A stretch of 64,000 nt of DNA from Jeongeupia sp. HS-3 (GTDB lineage Bacteria; Pseudomonadota; Gammaproteobacteria; Burkholderiales; Chitinibacteraceae). The position numbers and the translations under genes are program-made. The stretch spans positions 2,480,001-2,544,000 of the forward strand of contig NZ_AP024094.1 of NCBI RefSeq assembly GCF_015140455.1, in the 5' to 3' direction. Below the pieces are notes generated by a model. It ran no database searches. It worked only from the letters and a program-made list of their open reading frames with translations, and was not told the origin of the DNA. This document shows positions 44,796-53,916 of the stretch, one piece after another (the first letter of the stretch is position 1; the number at the start of each line of letters is the position of its first letter).

Positions 44796-45048
44796 TCCTC
44801 AATATATGCAGCGCAAGATCGCCGTTAAAAATGGCGCCCCGCCAGCATCCGTCATCGGCTAACCCACCCTCAGGCTTGGCCCCATCACGCATGACATCTT
44901 GCCCAGGCACGCTGCTGCCTCCCGGCCAAGGCAGTAAACAGCGGCACAGGCAAGGCAAATGCGGCCACTGTCTTACGCCGACAGCATCCTAGAATGCAGG
45001 CAGCTTCGATATGTTCATGTCGCCCCTCCCCACCCAGCCCGAGGCATC
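44796..45048. other. Intergenic region between exbB promoter and EAL gene
   Basis: About 250 bp that completes the 332-bp gap. Apart from the Fur box I see no RNA, terminator or convincing frame here; it should hold the promoter of the plus-strand EAL gene. Confidence 0.5.
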
Positions 45049-46683
45049 ATGCTGAACAGAATGATCTGCCGCTTGCAATCACTCGATACGCCGCAGGCCA
45101 TCGCCGAGCCTTTGGCGCAGCCACGCAGCAAGAGCCGCTTGCCGCGCATCATCTTGTCGTTGCTGGTTGTGATCGCACTACCCGCGCTCGGGCTCGGTAT
45201 TGCCGTATTGAAGGCGCACTGGTCGCTGCAGCAGCAAGCCAGGGAGGCCACGCACAAGGCCATCACGACGCTCGATCATATGATTGCCAACGGCGATGCC
45301 GCCAGCCTGGCGGTAGAGAATCTTGCCGGCCAGCCCTGCGATTACAGCGTCGAGCGCGCACTGCAACGACAGGTTGCCATCGTCCCCTACGTTCGCTCGG
45401 TTCATCTGCTGCAGCACAACCGGCTGTACTGCAGCTCGCTGCTTGGAAAAATCGATGAAGAAGACGACACCGGCAGCGACGGGGCTGCGCGGCTGCAGCT
45501 CAAAGAGGGGAATATCACGACGCCGGACGTGCCTATCCTGATCGTTCGGCGAACCACGAACGAGGGTTCGGCACTCGCCGTGGTCGACGGACGCTATCTG
45601 CACACCGCACTGCAACTGGCAGCCAAAAACAGCGAGCTGTTCATCATCGTCGGCAACAACTACATGGACAAGCGCGGCCACGTCGGCCACGGATCAACGC
45701 CGCCGCTGGAGCTGGCGCAATCGACACTCGCATCGAAACAGTTTCCGTACATGGTCATTGCGGGTTCGCCCTCCGGATCGGTGAAACGCTATCTGCTCGA
45801 TTACGATCTGGCACTGCTGAGCTTGCTCATTGGCGCAGGCTTCGTTTGTGGCCTGGCCTGCTACCGCCTGCTCGGGCGTCCAAGCTCGCCGCGGGCTCAG
45901 CTGCAACGCGCACTCGAGGCCGGCGAGTTCGAACCCTTTCTGCAGCCCATCGTCGCGACCGAAGACGGCCGGTGGATCGGTGCCGAAGTGCTGATGCGCT
46001 GGCGGCTACCGGGCGAAGGGCTGATCCGCCCCGATCTGTTCATCCCGATGGCCGAGCAAACCGGGCTGATCCTGCCAATGACGCGCGATCTGATGCGCCA
46101 GCTCGCCAAGGCGCTGGCACCGCACATGGCCGAGCTGCCGTCGGCGTTTCATCTCAGTATCAATATCAGTGCGGCCCACTGCCACGATCCGCAACTGCTT
46201 GATGACTGCCGCGAATTTCTCGCGGCCTTCCAACCGGGGCAGATCGAACTGTGGCTGGAGCTGACCGAACGCGAGCTGATCGAGCCGACCGAGCAAACCG
46301 ATGCGCTGTTCAAGCAGCTCGACGCCGAGGGCATCAAGATCGCCATCGACGATTTCGGCATCGGTCACGCCAGCCTCAATTACCTGCAACGCTTCACCGT
46401 CGATGCGCTCAAGATCGACCAGAGCTTTGTCGCGCGTATCGGCGCCGACACCCTGTCCGGGCATCTGCTCGACACGCTGGTCGAATTGGCCGAGCGGCTG
46501 GAAATCGACCTCATCGCCGAAGGCGTAGAGACGGCGGAACAGCGCGATTACCTGCAGGCACTGCACGTGCGCTATCTGCAGGGCTATTATTTTGGCCGGC
46601 CGATGCCGATGAGCGAGTTCATCCACGCACTGCGCAACAAACGCCCCGCGGACATCGACGTTGCAACCGAAATCCAGCCCTGA
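45049..46683 (+). CDS. CSS-motif EAL-domain c-di-GMP phosphodiesterase
   Basis: 544 aa. A membrane helix (IILSLLVVIALPALGLGIAV) leads into a periplasmic CSS-type sensor with paired cysteines in GQPCDYS and YCSS, then a second helix near residue 255. The EAL domain keeps the catalytic set: AEVLMRWR, SINIS, ELTERE, IDDFGIGHASL, LKIDQSF, IAEGVET and QGYYFGRP. It should be active. E. coli relatives respond to periplasmic redox state through these cysteines. I chose ATG 45049 (MLNRMICRLQ). The GST gene follows after 7 nt. Confidence 0.88.
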   Translation: MLNRMICRLQSLDTPQAIAEPLAQPRSKSRLPRIILSLLVVIALPALGLGIAVLKAHWSLQQQAREATHKAITTLDHMIANGDAASLAVENLAGQPCDYSVERALQRQVAIVPYVRSVHLLQHNRLYCSSLLGKIDEEDDTGSDGAARLQLKEGNITTPDVPILIVRRTTNEGSALAVVDGRYLHTALQLAAKNSELFIIVGNNYMDKRGHVGHGSTPPLELAQSTLASKQFPYMVIAGSPSGSVKRYLLDYDLALLSLLIGAGFVCGLACYRLLGRPSSPRAQLQRALEAGEFEPFLQPIVATEDGRWIGAEVLMRWRLPGEGLIRPDLFIPMAEQTGLILPMTRDLMRQLAKALAPHMAELPSAFHLSINISAAHCHDPQLLDDCREFLAAFQPGQIELWLELTERELIEPTEQTDALFKQLDAEGIKIAIDDFGIGHASLNYLQRFTVDALKIDQSFVARIGADTLSGHLLDTLVELAERLEIDLIAEGVETAEQRDYLQALHVRYLQGYYFGRPMPMSEFIHALRNKRPADIDVATEIQP

Positions 46684-46690
46684 TACCACC

Positions 46691-47287
46691 ATGAAACCGC
46701 TGCTCTACACCTTCCGCCGCTGCCCGTACGCGATGCGCGCGCGCCTCGCCATCGCCGCCAGCGGCGTCGACGTCGAACAGCACGAGGTTGTCTTGCGCGA
46801 CAAGCCGGCCGCGCTGCTCGCCGCCTCGCCCAAGGGCACCGTGCCGGTGCTGTGCCTGCCCGATGGCCGGGTGATCGAGCAGAGCCTGGACATCATGCTG
46901 TGGGCGCTGGCGATCAACGATCCGCTGTGCTGGCTCGCCGATCGGGATAACGCGCTGGCGCTGATCGTTGATAACGACGGCGGCTTCAAACAGGACCTTG
47001 ATCGCTACAAGTACGCCGAGCGCTTTCCCGAGCATCCGGCCAGCCACTACCGGCAGCGCGGCGAGCGCTTTCTCGCCCGGCTCGAAGCGATGCTCGCGCA
47101 GCAGCCATATCTGGGCGGCGCGCACGCCGGGCTGGCCGATGCGGCGCTGTTTCCCTTCGTGCGCCAGTTCGCCCATGTCGACCACGCGTGGTTCTACGCT
47201 TCACCGTATCCACGACTGATCGCCTGGCTCGACGACTGGCTGGCCTCCAGCCTGTTCGCCACGGTGATGCACAAGGCGCAGGCGTAA
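46691..47287 (+). CDS. Glutathione S-transferase family protein
   Basis: 198 aa. The thioredoxin-fold half starts LLYTFRRCPYAMRARLAI with Cys11 in CPY, and SPKGTVPVLCLPDGRVIEQS is the glutathione site. The C-terminal helical half includes YLGGAHAGLADAALFPFVRQF. It is 7 nt downstream of the EAL gene, so co-transcription is likely. Substrate unknown. Glutaredoxin-like chemistry is possible because of the active-site Cys. Confidence 0.9.
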   Translation: MKPLLYTFRRCPYAMRARLAIAASGVDVEQHEVVLRDKPAALLAASPKGTVPVLCLPDGRVIEQSLDIMLWALAINDPLCWLADRDNALALIVDNDGGFKQDLDRYKYAERFPEHPASHYRQRGERFLARLEAMLAQQPYLGGAHAGLADAALFPFVRQFAHVDHAWFYASPYPRLIAWLDDWLASSLFATVMHKAQA

Positions 47288-47315
47288 AAAAAGGATGGCG
47301 ACGCCATCCTTTTTT
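47286..47315. terminator. Bidirectional terminator between GST and ridA
   Basis: AAAAAAGGATGGC / GCCATCCTTTTTT stem with a GAC loop, with T runs on both strands between convergent genes. Confidence 0.88.
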
Positions 47316-47333
47316 CCGGGGCCAGCCTCGGCC

Positions 47334-47720
47334 TCAATCACGGCGGACACACGCGATGACTTCGATTTCAACCAGCGCATCCTTCGGAATCCGCGCCACT
47401 TCGATGCAGCTGCGCGCCGGGAAAGTGCCGGTCTCGGCGAAGAAGGCCGAATAGGCTTCGTTGATCTCGGCAAAGTGGTTCAAGTCTTTGACGAACACCG
47501 TGGTCTTGATCACGTCGGCGGCGGTCAGGCCGACGGTGGCAAGAATGTGCGCCACATTGGCCAGCGACTGTGTCGCCTGCGCGCCGGCGCTGGCCGGCAT
47601 TTCGCCGGTGGCGGCATCGATCGGCAACTGGCCGGACAAGAACACCAGATCGCCGAATTGCTTGGCTTGTACATAAGGGCCAATCGCGGCCGGGGCTTGG
47701 GGGGAATTCAAGGTATTCAT
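47334..47720 (-). CDS. ridA: RidA family enamine/imine deaminase
   Basis: 128 aa. RidA hydrolyses reactive 2-aminoacrylate and related enamines. GPYVQAKQFGDLVFLSGQLP, VIKTTVFVKDLNHF and the catalytic Arg in PARSCIEVARIPKDALVEIE are present. It is the last gene behind cyuA, 69 nt apart on the same strand. CyuA releases 2-aminoacrylate from cysteine, so the pairing makes metabolic sense. Confidence 0.93.
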   Translation of the reverse strand: MNTLNSPQAPAAIGPYVQAKQFGDLVFLSGQLPIDAATGEMPASAGAQATQSLANVAHILATVGLTAADVIKTTVFVKDLNHFAEINEAYSAFFAETGTFPARSCIEVARIPKDALVEIEVIACVRRD

Positions 47721-47789
47721 CGGTATGCTCCTGAGAAGGATATTCGGGAAGGATGCCGGCCCGCCTCGTGAGCGAGCCGGCGACTGCGA

Positions 47790-49079
47790 TCAGCAGCTGT
47801 TTTTCTGAACCATGATTTCTATGATCTGCCGGTCGGTCTGCACCATGCTGCCGCAGGCCAGCGCGCACAGATTGTCGATCGACGCGTCGACCTCGTCGGC
47901 GACGATGCCCTCGTTACCGGTCACGCGGGTGTGGTCCAGCGCCATCAGCACCGCCTTGTACGCCGCAGTGGCCGAGGTCGAAACCTTCATTGCGCAGCTG
48001 TTCGACGCGCCATCGCAGATGATCCCGGCGATATCGCCGACCATGCTGCAAATCGCCATGCTGACCGCGTCGTAACCGCCACGCAGCAACCAGGCAATGC
48101 CGGCAGCCGCACCCATCGACGCGGTGGTCACCGCGCACAGCGCCGACAGCTTGGGCAGCTTGCCGTGCACATACACCGCCATCAGGTGCGAGAGCATCAG
48201 CGCGCGCGCCAGCGTTTCGTCGTCGGCCTTCACATGCTCGGCCACCACCACTACCGGCATCGTTGCGGCGATGCCCTGGTTGCCGGAGCCGGAATTGCTC
48301 ATCGCCGGCAAGGTGGCACCGCCCATGCGGGCGTCCGATGCCGCGCTCGAGCGGATCAGGATCCGGGTCAGCAAGTCGTCGGACAACAAGCCGTTCTGGA
48401 TCTGCCGTTGCAGGGTAGCGCCGATATGCAGGCCGTACTGACCGCCCATACCCTCGCTGGAGAGCGCGCCATTGAGCTTGGCCGATTCGAGGATAAAGGC
48501 GATGTCGGCGAACGGCGCCATGGTGGCGAAATCGTACACATCGCGGGCAACGGCGCCAGCAAGGTTGTATGCAGCCTCGGCCTCTGCACCGCCGGCCTCG
48601 GCTTCAAACAGCACTTCACCGTCTTTTTCGATGCGCACCACCTGGGTATGTGCATCGGCGATACAGACGCGAACCCAATGATCGCCGGCTTCGACCCTGG
48701 CCTCGGCGTAGAGGATGTTGGCGACATCGGCGATGCCGACATGGATCTGCTGCGCGGCGAGCATTGCCTTGCCGGCGGCGACGATCTCGGGGGTCAGCGA
48801 CTTGAGCACCTCAAGCCCGGCATCCGGATCGCCACCGAGCGCGCCGACGGCGGCGGCAATCGGCAGGCCGACGGTACCGGTGCCCGGCACGGTGACGCCC
48901 ATGCCGTTCTTCATCAGGTTCGGCGAGACCTTGGCAACGAGGCGTTCGGGCGTGACGCCCAGCTCGCGGGTCGCGATGGCCGAAGCCAGCGCCAGCGAAA
49001 TCGGTTCGGTGCAGCCCAGCGCCGGGGCGACTTCTTGCTTCACGGCCTTGATGAATTCTGGCCACAGTTGGGTATTCAT
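47790..49079 (-). CDS. cyuA: L-cysteine desulfidase (CyuA/YhaM family)
   Basis: 429 aa of the UPF0597/DUF1063 family. The enzyme breaks cysteine to sulfide, ammonia and pyruvate with an oxygen-labile Fe-S cluster. [15 protein letters not shown] at the N terminus and the conserved [13 protein letters not shown] and [10 protein letters not shown] segments supply the likely cluster cysteines. I chose ATG 49079. The cyuP transporter is upstream and ridA downstream in one operon. In enterics this pathway works mainly without oxygen. Confidence 0.92.
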   Translation of the reverse strand: MNTQLWPEFIKAVKQEVAPALGCTEPISLALASAIATRELGVTPERLVAKVSPNLMKNGMGVTVPGTGTVGLPIAAAVGALGGDPDAGLEVLKSLTPEIVAAGKAMLAAQQIHVGIADVANILYAEARVEAGDHWVRVCIADAHTQVVRIEKDGEVLFEAEAGGAEAEAAYNLAGAVARDVYDFATMAPFADIAFILESAKLNGALSSEGMGGQYGLHIGATLQRQIQNGLLSDDLLTRILIRSSAASDARMGGATLPAMSNSGSGNQGIAATMPVVVVAEHVKADDETLARALMLSHLMAVYVHGKLPKLSALCAVTTASMGAAAGIAWLLRGGYDAVSMAICSMVGDIAGIICDGASNSCAMKVSTSATAAYKAVLMALDHTRVTGNEGIVADEVDASIDNLCALACGSMVQTDRQIIEIMVQKNSC

Positions 49080-49140
49080 GATCTTGCTCCTTGTTCCGTT
49101 CGAGTCTGACTGTTTGTACATGACAGGCAATCAGGGAAAC

Positions 49141-50478
49141 TCACGAGAAGGCGAGGAAGGGCGACACGCACAGCAGGATGCCGGTGGCGATGATGATCTT
49201 CAGGCCGATGCCCTTGTACTTGTACAGTGCCGGCACCTTGTAAACGAGGTAGGCCGGGATCAGGCAGCCAACCAGACCGAAGATCGGGCTGCAGATCGAG
49301 GTAAAGCTCAGCACCGGTGCGTTCAGCACGATCGCACCCCACGACACCAGCACCGCGAACACCAGGATGCCGCTGGCAACCATGCCCTTGTTGATGCGGT
49401 TTTCCGGCATCACGCGGCGCAGCACGTTCATGGCGATCCCGTTGCAGGCTTCGCGGAAGCCGAGGAAGACACCGAAGTAAGCGGTCATCACGGCAAAGAT
49501 GTTCAGCACCAGGGTCATGATCTTCACGACCGAGCTGCCTGCATCGTGGCCGGTCATCGTTTGCGCGACCATCGCCAGCGCCGAGATATTGGCTTCGTGT
49601 GCATGCACCGCTTGTTCATGGCCCATCGCCAGCGTGAACGACACCGCGTAGAAGAACACCACCACAAAGAGGATGCCGAAGGCGATATTCATCGCACGCA
49701 TGGCCTTGAAGCGGGCGACGTCGATCGATTTTTCCTTGGCGCGATACGAGATCACCATCGGCGACAGGCTCTGGATGAACAGGATCGAGGTCAGCGTGAA
49801 CGGCAGCATCACCACGGCTTGCTTGATCAGCTCGGCCGTCGTTGGCAGCGTGCCGACGTTATGGATACTCCAGTGCGGCACCATCGACATACCAAGGAAA
49901 GCGACCACGCAGAGCTTGATCAGCACCATGCCGGTAGCAACCTTGAACAGCAGCGCTTCGCCACGCGAGGCCATCGTCACCAGGCCGATGATCAGCGCCA
50001 GGCCATACCACCAGTGATTCGACAGCAGATCCTTGGTCAGGCCGAAGCTCTGGATGAACGACGCGCTGTCGTTGGTGATGGCGGTCGAATACACGAAGAC
50101 CCAGATCACCAGCATCACGAAGTACAAGACCCCGAGCACCATGCCCCAGTTCTTGCCCAGATAACCGGCAATCACCCCGGGGTAATCGGTGCATTCCTTC
50201 GACGCCGCCAGCGTATTGATGAACAGCCGCTGGAACAGATACATCGCCGGATAACCGACGATCGACGACGCCAGGAACACCCACAAGCCCATCAGGCCAA
50301 CCTGAACCGGCAGGAACACGATACCGGCGCCAATGGCCATACCGATGCTCATGATCACCCAGCCCCAGTCGGTGCTGTCAAAGCGTGTGGCTTCCTTCCA
50401 CTGCCGCTCGCTCATACCGGCCTTGCCGGCACGGGTGGTCGGCGGCGCGACCACATCCCGATCTAGTGTTGTGTCCAT
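49141..50478 (-). CDS. cyuP: Cysteine/serine transporter of the HAAAP family (CyuP/YhaO-like)
   Basis: 445 aa with eleven or so membrane helices. The N-terminal cytoplasmic stretch ends in WGWVIMSIGMAIGAGIVFLP, the HAAAP signature. GFREACNGIAMN and LSFTSICSPIFGLVGCLIPAYLV are also family-like. The pairing with cyuA mirrors the enteric cyuPA operon and implies cysteine import. AAGAGGT precedes the ATG. Confidence 0.9.
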   Translation of the reverse strand: MDTTLDRDVVAPPTTRAGKAGMSERQWKEATRFDSTDWGWVIMSIGMAIGAGIVFLPVQVGLMGLWVFLASSIVGYPAMYLFQRLFINTLAASKECTDYPGVIAGYLGKNWGMVLGVLYFVMLVIWVFVYSTAITNDSASFIQSFGLTKDLLSNHWWYGLALIIGLVTMASRGEALLFKVATGMVLIKLCVVAFLGMSMVPHWSIHNVGTLPTTAELIKQAVVMLPFTLTSILFIQSLSPMVISYRAKEKSIDVARFKAMRAMNIAFGILFVVVFFYAVSFTLAMGHEQAVHAHEANISALAMVAQTMTGHDAGSSVVKIMTLVLNIFAVMTAYFGVFLGFREACNGIAMNVLRRVMPENRINKGMVASGILVFAVLVSWGAIVLNAPVLSFTSICSPIFGLVGCLIPAYLVYKVPALYKYKGIGLKIIIATGILLCVSPFLAFS

Positions 50479-50541
50479 TTGGTTTACCTCTTGGCGTTAC
50501 GTTTAATTGACTCGGAAATGCTTTGGCGCAAGCGCGACCGC

Positions 50542-51162
50542 TCAAGCCTTCAGGTAGCGGTACAACGTTGGCTCGGAGATGCCCAACATCTGCGCGGCTC
50601 TGGCGATAAATCCCTTCACCAGGAAAACACCGCTCTGGTCGAGTCTTTGCACGACCTCTTTCTTCTCGTCGGCACTCATCTTCACGGGCGCAACGGGATA
50701 GCTGGCGATCACATCGGTCAGCAACTGCTCGCCGACGTGTTCGATCGAATTGGAAAAGAGCTCTTCACCCTTGTCATCGCTGCACACCGGCAGCAAGGTG
50801 CGCACCGCGTCGAGCGCGGCATTGAAATGGCTGTCGTCGCTGTTGAAGCAAATCATTGCCACCGGCTTGCCGGCCAGATCCTGAATCACCAGCGACGACG
50901 AGCGCAGCGCGCGGCCGTCAACCGTCTTGCCGGTGTAATTGGTGCGGAACGGCGCGCCGCGTGACTGCAGGCAATCGCGCGCCATGCGCAGCGTCAGGTC
51001 GGTCGCCGGGGCGCCGACTTCGCGCCGGGTGATGTGGCCGTTGCGGATCACCGCGAGCGAATGCGCCAGATCGGTCAGGTCATGGATCACCACCTCGGTG
51101 TGCCTGCCCAGCGCCTGCCCCAGGAAGTCGGCCAGTTGTTCAAGATCGATGGTGAGTTTCAT
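50542..51162 (-). CDS. YheO-type PAS/HTH transcriptional regulator of the cyu operon
   Basis: 206 aa. The YheO-like PAS domain covers residues 1-125 (HTEVVIHDLTDLAHSLAVIRNGHITRR is the signature region). A C-terminal helix-turn-helix includes FIARAAQMLGISEPTLYRYL. It is the first gene of the operon, 63 nt ahead of cyuP. E. coli uses an Lrp-type CyuR instead, so the control differs. Ligand is probably cysteine or a derived signal, which is an inference. Confidence 0.85.
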   Translation of the reverse strand: MKLTIDLEQLADFLGQALGRHTEVVIHDLTDLAHSLAVIRNGHITRREVGAPATDLTLRMARDCLQSRGAPFRTNYTGKTVDGRALRSSSLVIQDLAGKPVAMICFNSDDSHFNAALDAVRTLLPVCSDDKGEELFSNSIEHVGEQLLTDVIASYPVAPVKMSADEKKEVVQRLDQSGVFLVKGFIARAAQMLGISEPTLYRYLKA

Positions 51163-51429
51163 GATGAAAAATTCTCTTCGCCGATAAAAATTTCTTGTAC
51201 GTAGCTTATTAAGGTTGAGTACAGAAACCAACAGGCGGCCGACATCAGCTTGATCCAGATCAAATGTAAAAACTGACAATCACACTAAAGGCTTTTAAAT
51301 CATCAACTTATGGAACAACCTTGTCAGGAAAAAACCGCAGCGCCGAGTCGATAAGAATTTAGCGGCGACGGCAGTAGATGAGGAAAATCGACACATGCAA
51401 GCTCGTCAGGGAGTAGGCAATCGGGAAAT
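51163..51429. other. Promoter region of the cyu operon
   Basis: AT-rich gap between the YheO-type gene and the terminator of ykgJ. It holds the FNR/ANR box listed separately and stretches such as CTTATTAAGG that could be the -10 region. No gene is visible. Confidence 0.6.
51250..51263 (-). promoter_or_regulatory. FNR/ANR box in front of the cyu operon
   Basis: TTGATCCAGATCAA is a perfect match to the TTGAT-N4-ATCAA consensus of FNR/ANR regulators. It is centred about 94 nt upstream of the YheO-type gene ATG. This suggests activation under low oxygen, consistent with the oxygen-labile CyuA enzyme. Confidence 0.78.
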
Positions 51430-51473
51430 CCAAACGAAAAAGACCGCCACAATGGGCGGTCTTTTTCGTTTGG
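51430..51473. terminator. Long bidirectional terminator
   Basis: A 19-bp perfect stem (CCAAACGAAAAAGACCGCC and its complement at 51455-51473) with a short loop. It lies at the 3' end of ykgJ and before the cyu promoter region. Confidence 0.82.
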
Positions 51474-51484
51474 ATGGCAGAAAA

Positions 51485-51745
51485 CTACGGCGCGGTCGCA
51501 TGTTCCAGTTGGGTCAGCCATGCCAGCGCATGCGCACGGCCGCTGCCACACATCTGAGCCTCGGCCTGCAAGCCGCCGCACACCGCCGGGCGGGCCGGAT
51601 CGGTGAAGATCGCGCAGCGCAGATCGTCGGTCAGCTGAATGCAGGGAACGCCGGCTGGTTTGCCGTTCGGCATGCCGGGAATCGGGCTGGTGATCGACGG
51701 GGCAATACAACAGGCAGCGCAGGAAGGACGGCAGGAAATCGGCAT
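51485..51745 (-). CDS. YkgJ-family cysteine cluster protein
   Basis: 86 aa. CRPSCAACC, then [32 protein letters not shown] and EAQMCG give the full cysteine pattern of the YkgJ/UPF0153 family, which probably binds Zn or an Fe-S cluster. Function unknown. ATG 51745 (MPISCRPSC) is the natural start; a TTG 12 codons upstream is less likely. A strong terminator follows. Confidence 0.82.
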   Translation of the reverse strand: MPISCRPSCAACCIAPSITSPIPGMPNGKPAGVPCIQLTDDLRCAIFTDPARPAVCGGLQAEAQMCGSGRAHALAWLTQLEHATAP

Positions 51746-51909
51746 GGGCGCGATTGAACCGCAGCCGCTTGTCGCAGGCAAGCGGCGCAGCCCGGCGGCG
51801 GGCTGTTGCCGCCGCTGAATTGCTTGTAAGCTCGCTCGAACACCGGAGACCGATCCGGATCAAGAAGAATCAGGCGCCGGGCAACGACCCTGCGCCAGGG
51901 ATGGAAGAG

Positions 51910-53916
51910 ATGAGTCTGATCTACCTTGCGTTGACGCTGGCGCTGCTGCTCGTCAACCTCGCCGGGCTGGCGCGCTTGGGCGCCCGCTGGCTGCCCGACG
52001 CGCAACTGGCGCGTGCCGGCGCCGTGCTGGCCTTGTGCCTGGTGCTGTTTTTCGTCGAGCACTTTGTCGGCCTTGGGCGGCTGGCGTGGTTGTGGCCGGT
52101 GTCGACGGCGCTTTCGGTCGCGCTCTTGTGGAAGCCGGCGCAGCAAGCCGGTTTCTGGCGCGCGCAATTGCCCTTCCTGGCGCCTTTTCTGCTTGCACTG
52201 GCATGGCGCTGGGGCTACCCGAACATCGACGCGACCAGCGAACACCTGACCGACCTGTATTTCATCAGCAACTACATCGGCGGCGACACCCTGCCGCCGC
52301 CCGACCGCTGGCTGCCCGGCGCGGCCTTCGACTGCTACTACGCCTTCCTGCATTACACCGTCGCGCTGATGGGCCGCTGGCTGCACCTGTCGGCCGGGCA
52401 GGCGATGAACCTCGGCAGTGCCGTGCTGTTCGGCCTGATCGGCAGCCTCTCCTGGTCGATCGCGCGGCGCTTCGTCGGCTCGAACGTGCTGCGCAGCCTG
52501 ATCGTGGCAACCGTTGTCGTCGGTGGTAGCGGCGTCGCACCGCTACTGAACGTGCTCTATGTCCCGAGCGATGCCAGCCCGGCCGCGGCACAATCGGCAT
52601 CAATCACCCGGCTGTGGGCGAACACCCGCTTTATCGGCCTGTACGACCGGCTCTCGAACTCGGTGCCGGGGCAGAAGCTGTTTCCGCCGGGCGAGCCACC
52701 GGCGATGGAACTGGCGCTGGAAACGCCGTCCTATCTGCTCTACCTCGGTGACGTGCATCCGCCACTGGCCGGCTTTGTACTGCTGCTGTTCGTGCTCGGG
52801 CTGATCGCGCGGATCGAGCGCCCCGAAGACGGCGATGCCGCCAATCCCAACGTCGCCGCCGCCGCGATCGGTGCCAGCGTCGTGCTGACGATCGCCGCCA
52901 ACGCCTGGGTGCTGCCGCCGATGGCGGCGCTGGTCGCCGGCTGGCTGCTGTACCGCTGGCGCGGCAAGGCAGCCTGCCTGGTGATCCCGACCGCCGCCGG
53001 CGTGGCGGCCGCGCTGGCGCTGCTCTATCCCTTCCTGTCCTACTTCGCGCTGGCCGGCCTGCACACGCCTATCGTGCTGACGAATCCAAGCGAGTATTCG
53101 CCACTGAACGAATGGCTGCTGCTGTGGTGGCCGGTGCTGCTGCTCGTCGTGCTGGCCTTGAGCCAGGGCCCGCGCGCGCGGCTGGCATGGTGGAGCGCGC
53201 TGGGCGTACTGGCGATGCTGGCATTGTCCGAACTGATTACCGTCGACGACCCGCTGGGCGATCGCCTGCAGCGCTTCAATACGGTGCTGAAGTGGTGGTC
53301 GTGGTTGTGGCCGGCATCTATCGTCTGGCTAGCCGCGCTCAACCTTGGCAGCGAGGCGCGCTGGCGCCGCTGGCTGGCCGTCGTGCCGCTGGCGGCATCG
53401 CTAACGCTGCTGCTACCGCAACTGCAATTCTGGTGGAGCAACCCGCGCCCCAACGCCGGCCAACTGAGCGGCGATGCCTGGCTGAAGCAGGACGATGCCA
53501 ACAGGGCCGTCCTCACCTGGCTCAAGGCCGCGCCGCAGGGGCTGGTGCTGGAAAGTGCCGATCACACCGCCTACAGCCCGAGCAGCAGCTTTGCGCTGTT
53601 CAGCGGCAAACCGTCGGCGCTGGGCTGGCCAGCACACGTGGCGCAATGGCGCGGCAACCCGCCGTATATCGGTGCCCGTGCCGATACCGCCCGCGCGCTT
53701 TATGCCGGTCAGAACGCCAGCGCGTGGTTGCGCGGCGAGAAGATCGACTACATCGTCTGGAGCCGTTTTGACACCGCGCGCGGCCCGGCCGTGCTGGCCC
53801 AACTGAAAACCCTGCTCGCCCCCGATTACTACTGGCAGCCGCTATGGCAAGCCAGCTCGCAGGCCGGTAGCGATGAATACGGCGTGTTCGTGCGCAAAAA
53901 GGCCATCCAGCCATGA
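51910..53916 (+). CDS. DUF2298 polytopic membrane protein, copy 1
   Basis: 668 aa with about 13 membrane helices and a soluble C-terminal domain. DUF2298 marks are SEHLTDLYFISNYIGGDTLP, PDRWLPGAAFDCYYAFLHY, YLGDVHPPLAGF and QRFNTVLKWWSWLWP. The C-terminal ESADHTAYSPSSSFALFSGK and VAQWRGNPP blocks recur in the next gene. The family resembles GT-C glycosyltransferases and related YYY proteins. I chose ATG 51910 by comparison with the paralogue's MTLIYYTLTLAL start. It overlaps copy 2 by ATGA. Confidence 0.82.
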   Translation: MSLIYLALTLALLLVNLAGLARLGARWLPDAQLARAGAVLALCLVLFFVEHFVGLGRLAWLWPVSTALSVALLWKPAQQAGFWRAQLPFLAPFLLALAWRWGYPNIDATSEHLTDLYFISNYIGGDTLPPPDRWLPGAAFDCYYAFLHYTVALMGRWLHLSAGQAMNLGSAVLFGLIGSLSWSIARRFVGSNVLRSLIVATVVVGGSGVAPLLNVLYVPSDASPAAAQSASITRLWANTRFIGLYDRLSNSVPGQKLFPPGEPPAMELALETPSYLLYLGDVHPPLAGFVLLLFVLGLIARIERPEDGDAANPNVAAAAIGASVVLTIAANAWVLPPMAALVAGWLLYRWRGKAACLVIPTAAGVAAALALLYPFLSYFALAGLHTPIVLTNPSEYSPLNEWLLLWWPVLLLVVLALSQGPRARLAWWSALGVLAMLALSELITVDDPLGDRLQRFNTVLKWWSWLWPASIVWLAALNLGSEARWRRWLAVVPLAASLTLLLPQLQFWWSNPRPNAGQLSGDAWLKQDDANRAVLTWLKAAPQGLVLESADHTAYSPSSSFALFSGKPSALGWPAHVAQWRGNPPYIGARADTARALYAGQNASAWLRGEKIDYIVWSRFDTARGPAVLAQLKTLLAPDYYWQPLWQASSQAGSDEYGVFVRKKAIQP

